A stretch of 17,079 bases of DNA from Actinomycetota bacterium (GTDB lineage Bacteria; Actinomycetota; Thermoleophilia; Miltoncostaeales; Miltoncostaeaceae), in NCBI GenBank assembly GCA_947475125.1, contig CANJMX010000017.1, forward strand, positions 1 through 17,079, in the 5' to 3' direction. The first letter of the stretch is position 1, and each line of letters opens with the position of its first letter. Shown here piece after piece: positions 12,228 through 17,079 of the stretch. Made by a program: the position numbers and the translations under genes. The notes below the pieces were generated by a model. It was not told where the DNA came from and did no database searches. It saw only the letters and a list, made by a program, of their open reading frames with translations.

Positions 12228-12928
12228 GCACGACCGTGAACCGACCGCGGTGGACGCGTCAGCTTGCCGGGCTCATCCGCAAGGACCTGCGTCTGGAGCT
12301 GCGCACCAAGGAGACCGTGATGGCCATGGTGCTCTTCGCCATCGTCACTCTCACCATCATGCAGTTCGGGTTCGGCACGCGCGATGACGACCTCACGCGG
12401 TTCACCGGGGGGCTCATGTGGGTGACCCTCGCGTTTACCGCCGTGCTGGGCGTGGGCCGCTCATATGTAGCCGAACGCGAGCAGCGGGTGCTCGACGGCA
12501 TCCTGGTGTCGCCGGTACCGCGCGTCGTGCTGCTGGCGGCCAAGGCGATTGCCATCGTCATCTACATGGCCATCACCGAGCTGGTGGTCATCCCCTTGGT
12601 GGGCATCTTCTTCGTGAAGGGGCCGTACTGGGACTCCATCGGCTGGATCGCGCTGGTGGCGCTGATTGCCAACGTGTGCATCGCCCTCTCGGGCACGCTG
12701 TTCTCGGGGCTCGCCCTGTTTACGCGCGCCCGCGACCTCATCCTGCCCGTGCTCTTTCTTCCCGCACTCGTGCCCGTGGTCATCGCCGGGGCCGGCGCCA
12801 CGCATGCCGTGGTGGGAGGGGCACATGACATGAGCGAGTACCGCGGCTACTGCCTGTTCCTCGTGGGCTACGCCATACTGTTCCTCCTTGTCTGTATCGC
12901 CACCTACGATGCCGTCTTTGACGACTGA
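12224..12928 (+). CDS. ccmB: Heme exporter membrane protein CcmB
   Basis: A 234-residue permease subunit of the CcmABCD complex. It has six transmembrane segments (about 32-50, 61-80, 100-129, 139-166, 172-192 and 208-228). The N-terminal amphipathic region LIRKDLRLELRTKE (17-30) and the loop EREQRVLDGILVSPV (84-98) match the CcmB/ABC-2 coupling regions (the EREQRTLDGLLLSP pattern is typical). It is placed in the inner membrane with CcmA on the cytoplasmic side. It starts in an ATGA overlap with ccmA and ends inside the first codons of ccmC. Confidence 0.92.
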   Translation: MSTTVNRPRWTRQLAGLIRKDLRLELRTKETVMAMVLFAIVTLTIMQFGFGTRDDDLTRFTGGLMWVTLAFTAVLGVGRSYVAEREQRVLDGILVSPVPRVVLLAAKAIAIVIYMAITELVVIPLVGIFFVKGPYWDSIGWIALVALIANVCIALSGTLFSGLALFTRARDLILPVLFLPALVPVVIAGAGATHAVVGGAHDMSEYRGYCLFLVGYAILFLLVCIATYDAVFDD

Positions 12929-13628
12929 TCCCGCCTCCCGGCGTGTGACCGGTGCCCGGGCGGCGCTCATCTGGGGTGTCATCGCCACGGTGCTCGTGAC
13001 CGTTGCGAGCGTTGGCGTGTTCCTCTTCGCCCCCGAGGACGCCGACCAGGGCGTGATCCAGCGCATTTTCTACTTCCACGTGGCAATCGCGCTGGTATCG
13101 CTGGTGGCATTCGCCGTTGCCTGCGTGGCGGGGATCCTGTACCTGCGCACTCGCAAGGTGCGCTGGGACGACGTGAGCGTAACCGCGGTTCGCATCGGCT
13201 TGCTCTTCTCGGTGCTTGTGATCATCACCGGATCCATCTGGGCCAAGGCCTCGTGGGGCACCTGGTGGGTGTGGGCCGACCCCCGACTGGTGACCTACCT
13301 CATCGTGGTGCTCATCTATGCCGCGTACTTCGTGCTGCGATCCTCGGTCGATGATGATCGTCGGCTTCGGTACTCGGCCATTTACGCCGTCGCGGGGTTC
13401 GTGTCCGTTCCGCTGTCGTTTTATTCGGTACGAATTGCCCAATCGTTCGTGCACCCGGTCGTGTTCACCCGTGGGGGTGCCAACATGCCCGGGTCAATGC
13501 TCATCTGGTTCCTCATCTCGCTGGCCGCGATGCTGGCGCTCTTCATCGCACTGCTCGAAGTTGAGCTGGTGGGCCGTCGCACGGAGCGCGCGCTGCGTGC
13601 CCTGACCTTGCGTCTGGAGTCGTCATGA
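12909..13628 (+). CDS. ccmC: Heme handling protein CcmC (cytochrome c maturation, CcsA/CcmC family)
   Basis: A 239-residue membrane protein with six helices that presents heme to CcmE on the outer face of the membrane. The tryptophan-rich heme-binding motif is WGTWWVWADPR (116-126), the family hallmark. The two axial His residues are H57 in IFYFHVAIAL and H182 in SFVHPVVF, on either side of it as in CcmC. Length matches CcmC, not the larger CcsA or CcmF. I chose ATG 12909, which makes a 20-base overlap with ccmB; an in-frame TTG at 12888 is less likely. The stop overlaps ccmD as ATGA. Confidence 0.94.
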   Translation: MPSLTTDPASRRVTGARAALIWGVIATVLVTVASVGVFLFAPEDADQGVIQRIFYFHVAIALVSLVAFAVACVAGILYLRTRKVRWDDVSVTAVRIGLLFSVLVIITGSIWAKASWGTWWVWADPRLVTYLIVVLIYAAYFVLRSSVDDDRRLRYSAIYAVAGFVSVPLSFYSVRIAQSFVHPVVFTRGGANMPGSMLIWFLISLAAMLALFIALLEVELVGRRTERALRALTLRLESS

Positions 13629-13804
13629 CCGGTGGCAACCAGTACGTGGTGGCCGCGTACGCGGTTATCTGGTTTCTGGTGCTCGCCTACGTGGTGATGC
13701 TGGGCGCGCGTACCGCACGGGTGGGCCGGCAGGTGGAGGCCATTACCCGCATGCTTGATCGCAGAGCCGCCGAATCCGACACCCCCGAGGGGGATGACGG
13801 CTGA
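13625..13804 (+). CDS. ccmD: Small CcmD-like heme exporter protein
   Basis: A 59-residue protein, below common gene-length cut-offs. It has one transmembrane helix (about residues 8-27, VVAAYAVIWFLVLAYVVMLG) followed by a positively charged, coiled-coil-like cytoplasmic stretch (ARTARVGRQVEAITRMLDRR, 28-47) and an acidic tail. CcmD proteins have this layout: one helix and a basic cytosolic tail. They release CcmE from the CcmABC complex. It lies directly after ccmC with an ATGA overlap and ends in a TGATG overlap with the next gene, so the frame is real. Sequence conservation in CcmD is poor, and the assignment rests on size, topology and position. Confidence 0.85.
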   Translation: MTGGNQYVVAAYAVIWFLVLAYVVMLGARTARVGRQVEAITRMLDRRAAESDTPEGDDG

Positions 13805-14463
13805 TGGCCCGCCCGCTGTTCCCCGTGTTCCTCGACCTGACTGATCGCCTCGTCGTTGTGGTGGGCGGGGGAGCGGTGGCAACGGAGCGCGCGGCCAAGC
13901 TGGCAGCCCATGGTGCGTCAGTTCGTGTGGTGAGCCCCGAGCTCTCGCCCGGGCTTCAGAGACTGGTCACCGATTCCACCGTGGCCGACCACCGCGCCCA
14001 TCGGTACGAGGATGGCGACCTCGACGGTGCCGTGCTGGTGGTTGCCGCCACCGACGATGCCGAGGTGAACCGCCGGGTACGCGACGCCGCACGCGCGGCG
14101 GGTGCCGAGGTGAACGTGGCAGACGACCCTGCTGGGTCCACGGCCGTGATTCCCGCACTCATGCGCAGTGGCGATCTGGCCATCGCGATCACCACGGGCG
14201 GGGCAAGCCCCGTGGTGTCACGGCGTATCCGCGAGGATCTGGAAGATCGCTTTGGGCCGGGATGGGCGGGGCTCATCGATCTGCTGGCCGAGAGCCGCGA
14301 TGACCTCATCGCGGCCCGTCCGGTTATCGCCGACCGCCGCGCCGCGGTGGAGGCGCTCATCGACTCCGGCGTGGTGGACCGCATCGCCGACGCGGGGCCC
14401 GGCGCATGCCGCACCGAGGTACGCGAGATGCTCGGCCTGCAACCGGTGAGTGAGGCCGCCTGA
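13804..14463 (+). CDS. Precorrin-2 dehydrogenase / sirohydrochlorin ferrochelatase-like protein
   Basis: A 219-residue NAD-dependent enzyme of the CysG N-terminal/Met8/SirC family, which oxidises precorrin-2 to sirohydrochlorin and in some members inserts iron to give siroheme. The Rossmann motif is VVVVGGGAVATERAAKL (17-33). VNVADDPAGSTAVIPA (103-118) holds the conserved Asp 107/108, and ITTGGASPVVSRRIRE (129-144) is the usual family signature with Ser 135 and Ser 139. It lacks the C-terminal methyltransferase half of CysG. That activity is encoded separately by cobA at the end of the window. Overlaps with ccmD and hemA (both TGATG) put it in one operon. Whether it also chelates iron cannot be read from sequence. 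Confidence 0.9.
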   Translation: MARPLFPVFLDLTDRLVVVVGGGAVATERAAKLAAHGASVRVVSPELSPGLQRLVTDSTVADHRAHRYEDGDLDGAVLVVAATDDAEVNRRVRDAARAAGAEVNVADDPAGSTAVIPALMRSGDLAIAITTGGASPVVSRRIREDLEDRFGPGWAGLIDLLAESRDDLIAARPVIADRRAAVEALIDSGVVDRIADAGPGACRTEVREMLGLQPVSEAA

Positions 14464-15797
14464 TGCCGCGCATCGTCGCCGTGGGTATCTCCCACAAGAC
14501 CGCACCGGTTGAGCAGCGCGAGAAGATCGCGCTCACCGATGCCACCACGCGCACGCTCGCGCGTCAGTTGGTCCGCCACCCCGACATCGCCGAGGCCGTT
14601 GTTATCTCCACGTGCAATCGCACCGAGGCCTACGTGCATGCACTCGATGCCAGCGCGGCCGAAGAGGCCATCTGCGAGGCGCTGGTGGAGAACAGCACCA
14701 TGACCCGGTCAGAGTTCGACTGCGCGCGCTACGCGCTGGTTGATGACCGGGCCGTGGCCCACCTGCTGCGCGTGTCGTCGAGCCTCGACTCGATGGTGGT
14801 GGGCGAGAGTGAGATTCAGGGGCAGGTGCGCGGTGCGTGGGAGTCGGCCATCGATGAGGACGCCACTGGCGTGCTGCTCGACCGACTCTTCCGCCAGGCA
14901 CTCGAGGCCGGCAAGCGCGTGCGTACCGAAACCAAGGTTGCCGTGCGCCCGGTGTCGGTCTCCACGGTTGCCGCCGACCTCGCCCGCGAAGCCCTGCCCG
15001 ATATCGGTGGGTGCCGTGGGCTGGTGGTGGGTGGCGGCAGAATGGCCGAGGCCACTGCGCGCGCGTTGATGGAGCGTGGGCTGGGTGAGCTGGTGGTCAT
15101 TAACCGCACGGTCGGCACTGCACGCGAGATCGCCGAGCGCCTCGGCGGAATGGGCCTTGGCTTCGACTGCCTGCCCGATGAACTGGCGCAGGCCGATGTG
15201 GTGGTGTGCTCCACCGACGCCCCGCACCCGGTTATCTCTGCTGCCAACATCACGGACGCACTTGCCGACCGCCCCACACGCCCCATTGTGCTCATTGATA
15301 TCGCCGTGCCACGCGATGTTGAGTCTGCAGCGTCGGCCGTGCATGGCGCTGTGCTGTTTGACATCGACGATCTCGAGCGCGTGGTGGCCCAGCACCGCGA
15401 CGAGCGCCAGGAGCATGCGCATCGCGCCGAGGTGATTGTGGGCGAGGAGGTGGAGCGGTACGCCGAGTGGCGCACCGGCCTCGCTGTGACGCCCGTCATT
15501 ACATCCCTGCGTGAGATGGCCGAGGCCGTGCGACAGGGTGAGATCGCCCGGGTGGCCCGCGGCGGCGAGCCCCTCAGCGAGGAGGAGCGCGAGCGCCTGG
15601 ATGTCGTCACGCGGGCCATGCTCAACAAGTTGCTGCATGAGCCCACCGTGCGCGCGCGAGAGGCCGCTGGATCACAGGATGGACTCAGGCATATCGACTC
15701 CCTGCGCTACCTGTTTGGACTCGACCTGCCGGATCACCCGCCGGCTGGCGATGGCACTGAGGCGCCGCACGCGCCGTCATCCCGCCACCTGGGCTGA
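14463..15797 (+). CDS. hemA: Glutamyl-tRNA reductase
   Basis: A 444-residue enzyme for the first committed step of C5-pathway tetrapyrrole synthesis, reducing glutamyl-tRNA(Glu) to glutamate-1-semialdehyde with NADPH. The catalytic Cys 51 is in VISTCNRTE, and the conserved His 100 is in AVAHLLRV. GESEIQGQVR (114-123) is the most conserved family block. The NADPH-binding domain has LVVGGGRMAEATAR (187-200), and IDIAVPRDVE (near 277-286) follows. The C-terminal helical dimerisation domain (about 310-435) is complete, with the MLNKLLHEPT motif. It starts in a TGATG overlap with the precorrin-2 dehydrogenase gene. Flux through HemA usually sets the rate of heme synthesis, so its place in the ccm operon ties heme supply to cytochrome assembly. 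Confidence 0.96.
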   Translation: MPRIVAVGISHKTAPVEQREKIALTDATTRTLARQLVRHPDIAEAVVISTCNRTEAYVHALDASAAEEAICEALVENSTMTRSEFDCARYALVDDRAVAHLLRVSSSLDSMVVGESEIQGQVRGAWESAIDEDATGVLLDRLFRQALEAGKRVRTETKVAVRPVSVSTVAADLAREALPDIGGCRGLVVGGGRMAEATARALMERGLGELVVINRTVGTAREIAERLGGMGLGFDCLPDELAQADVVVCSTDAPHPVISAANITDALADRPTRPIVLIDIAVPRDVESAASAVHGAVLFDIDDLERVVAQHRDERQEHAHRAEVIVGEEVERYAEWRTGLAVTPVITSLREMAEAVRQGEIARVARGGEPLSEEERERLDVVTRAMLNKLLHEPTVRAREAAGSQDGLRHIDSLRYLFGLDLPDHPPAGDGTEAPHAPSSRHLG

Positions 15798-15805
15798 CGC
15801 CCCCG

Positions 15806-16675
15806 ATGCGCATCACCGTGGCCACGCGGCGCTCCGCCCTTGCTCTCGCGCAGTCGCGTGCGGTCGCCGCGTCGCTTGAGGCCCATGGGCACGAGGTGGC
15901 ATTGCTCGAGATGACGACCACGGGCGACCAATGGAGCCTGGCCGGTGCACCCGACCAGCCCGGTGCCGACGTAAAGGGCATGTTCGTGAAGGAGCTGGAA
16001 GAGGCGCTGCTCGATGGCCGCGCCGACATCGCCGTGCATTCGGCGAAGGACCTACCGGGCGACCTCCCCCACGGGCTCGCCGTGCTGGCCACGCCACCCC
16101 GCGAAGACCCGGGCGACGTGCTGGTAGGTGAGTCGGGCGGCCTCGCCGCACTGGCACCCGGTGCGCGGGTGGGTACCACCAGCCCGCGCCGCCGCGCTCA
16201 GGTGCTGGCGGTGCGCCCCGATCTGCAGGTGGTGGAGGTGCGCGGCAACGTGGACACCCGTCTGGGCAAGTTGGATGCCGGCGAGGTTGATGCCCTGGTG
16301 CTGGCTGCGGCTGGTCTGGCACGCCTCGGCATCATCCGGGCCGATGCCACCCCGCTGCCACTCGACGTGTGCGTCCCCGCGGCAGGACAGGGCATCGTGG
16401 CGATTGAGGGCCGGGCGCACGACCAGGCCGTACGCGACGCCTGCGCGGTGCTCGACGACCCGGCATCGCGGGCATGCCTTGTTGCCGAGCGGGCATTTCT
16501 CGCCCGTCTGGGTGGGGGCTGCTCGGTGCCGGCGGGCGCGCTGTGCACTCGCGAGGGCGAGTCGCTGCGTATTCGCGCATGGTGGGATGGCTCGGGCCGC
16601 AGCGCCGACCTCACGGGCGATGTCGGCGACCCAGCGGCCCTCGGTATGCGTGCGGCCGACGAGGTGGGCGCATGA
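15806..16675 (+). CDS. hemC: Porphobilinogen deaminase (hydroxymethylbilane synthase)
   Basis: A 289-residue enzyme that joins four porphobilinogens into the linear tetrapyrrole hydroxymethylbilane. Substrate and cofactor residues are present: TRRSALALAQ (7-16), the catalytic Asp 82 in HSAKDLP, GTTSPRRRAQ (123-132), RGNVDTRLGKL (146-156), and Cys 239 in LGGGCSVPAGA, which carries the dipyrromethane cofactor. It begins at ATG 15806, 8 bases after hemA, with no obvious Shine-Dalgarno sequence, and its stop overlaps cobA as ATGA. Gene order hemA-hemC-cobA is common; hemB and hemD are not in the window, and hemD could follow or be fused to cobA. Confidence 0.96.
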   Translation: MRITVATRRSALALAQSRAVAASLEAHGHEVALLEMTTTGDQWSLAGAPDQPGADVKGMFVKELEEALLDGRADIAVHSAKDLPGDLPHGLAVLATPPREDPGDVLVGESGGLAALAPGARVGTTSPRRRAQVLAVRPDLQVVEVRGNVDTRLGKLDAGEVDALVLAAAGLARLGIIRADATPLPLDVCVPAAGQGIVAIEGRAHDQAVRDACAVLDDPASRACLVAERAFLARLGGGCSVPAGALCTREGESLRIRAWWDGSGRSADLTGDVGDPAALGMRAADEVGA

Positions 16676-17079
16676 GCAGGGGCATCGTGTATCTCATCGG
16701 CGCTGGCCCCGGCGACCCGGGCCTCATCACGGTGCGTGGACGCGCGGCATTGATGAAGGCCGACGTTGTGCTGTACGACCGTCTCGGCACAGAGGCGCTC
16801 ATGCACCTGTGCCGCCCAGACGCCCAGCTTATTGACGTGGGCAAGGCCCCCGACCGGGTGGCCATGACTCAGGACGACACCACGGCGCTGTGCGTGCAAC
16901 TCGGCAGGCAGGGGCTTGTGGTGGTCCGGCTGAAGGGCGGCGACCCATTTGTGTTCGGTCGTGGCGCCGAGGAGGCCGAGGCCTTGGTGGCCGCGGGTGT
17001 GCCCTGCCTCGTGGTGCCCGGCATCACGTCGGCCATCGGCGCGCCATCGGCAGCGGGTATCCCGGTGACCTACCGGGCC
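16672..17079 (+). CDS. cobA: Uroporphyrinogen-III C-methyltransferase (partial, N-terminal part)
   Basis: The first 136 residues of a SUMT enzyme, open at the right edge. It uses S-adenosylmethionine to methylate uroporphyrinogen III twice, giving precorrin-2, the substrate of the precorrin-2 dehydrogenase encoded upstream. Visible motifs are YLIGAGPGDPGLIT (7-20), VLYDRL (33-38), LKGGDPFVFGRGAEEA (87-102) and VVPGITSAIGAP (114-125), all standard for the family. The ATG overlaps the hemC stop (ATGA), with GAGGTG at 16661-16666 as ribosome binding site. In many bacteria this gene is fused to hemD (uroporphyrinogen-III synthase); that part, if present, would lie downstream. Confidence 0.95.
   Translation, partial: MSRGIVYLIGAGPGDPGLITVRGRAALMKADVVLYDRLGTEALMHLCRPDAQLIDVGKAPDRVAMTQDDTTALCVQLGRQGLVVVRLKGGDPFVFGRGAEEAEALVAAGVPCLVVPGITSAIGAPSAAGIPVTYRA

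Noticed and set aside
1..17079. CRISPR arrays, tRNA/rRNA genes, insertion sequences or phage attachment sites
   Set aside because: No regularly spaced repeats, no cloverleaf-like sequence, no transposase and no long direct or inverted repeats were seen on reading; the window is contiguous coding DNA.

Overview
The window is GC-rich, almost fully coding DNA from an aerobic bacterium. I read it as an actinobacterium outside the classical Actinomycetes, possibly Thermoleophilia-like. The evidence is the dense GTG/ATG-start operons, a caa3-type (A2 subclass) cytochrome c oxidase, and a System I (CcmABCD) cytochrome c maturation set, where classical actinomycetes use System II. This placement is inference; there is no rRNA or phylogenetic marker here.

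Layout. (1) Minus strand, 1-1732: a flavoprotein of the protoporphyrinogen-oxidase/amine-oxidase type, translationally coupled (ATGA overlap) to a GlcD-like FAD-linked oxidase that runs off the left edge. (2) Plus strand, 1805-4199: a 99-residue membrane protein that looks like the membrane hairpin of oxidase subunit II without its copper domain, then heme O synthase (ctaB) and a TetA-like MFS transporter, joined by ATGA overlaps. (3) 4200-4320: a 121-base gap with GC-rich, mutually exclusive hairpins and a candidate -10 element. (4) 4321-9209: the terminal oxidase, ctaC (with fused cytochrome c domain), ctaD (with an unusual C-terminal tandem alpha/beta domain), ctaE, and a cytochrome c lipoprotein. 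(5) 9209-10626: an SDR oxidoreductase and a VanX/DdpX-type D-Ala-D-Ala dipeptidase, coupled to each other. (6) 10637-17079: a long, tightly overlapping operon, ubiA-like prenyltransferase, ccmA, ccmB, ccmC, a tiny ccmD missed by usual length cut-offs, precorrin-2 dehydrogenase, hemA, hemC and cobA (cut by the right edge).

How it works together. Nearly everything on the plus strand serves one respiratory module. hemA/hemC/cobA and the precorrin-2 dehydrogenase make tetrapyrrole (heme and siroheme branches). ctaB farnesylates heme for the oxidase. CcmABCD exports/handles heme for the two CxxCH proteins in the window (the CtaC tail and the lipoprotein). The UbiA-like enzyme probably makes a quinone. 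ctaA, hemB, hemD and ccmE/F/H are not in the window.

Most notable: subunit I of the oxidase carries, in an uninterrupted frame, about 270 extra residues that form two copies of a universal-stress-protein-like fold. Also of interest are the small subunit-II-like membrane protein and three gene starts preceded by TANNNT exactly 7 bases upstream, which suggests leaderless transcripts. No tRNA, rRNA, CRISPR array, insertion sequence or attachment site was seen, and no gene-free stretch exceeds 300 bases.
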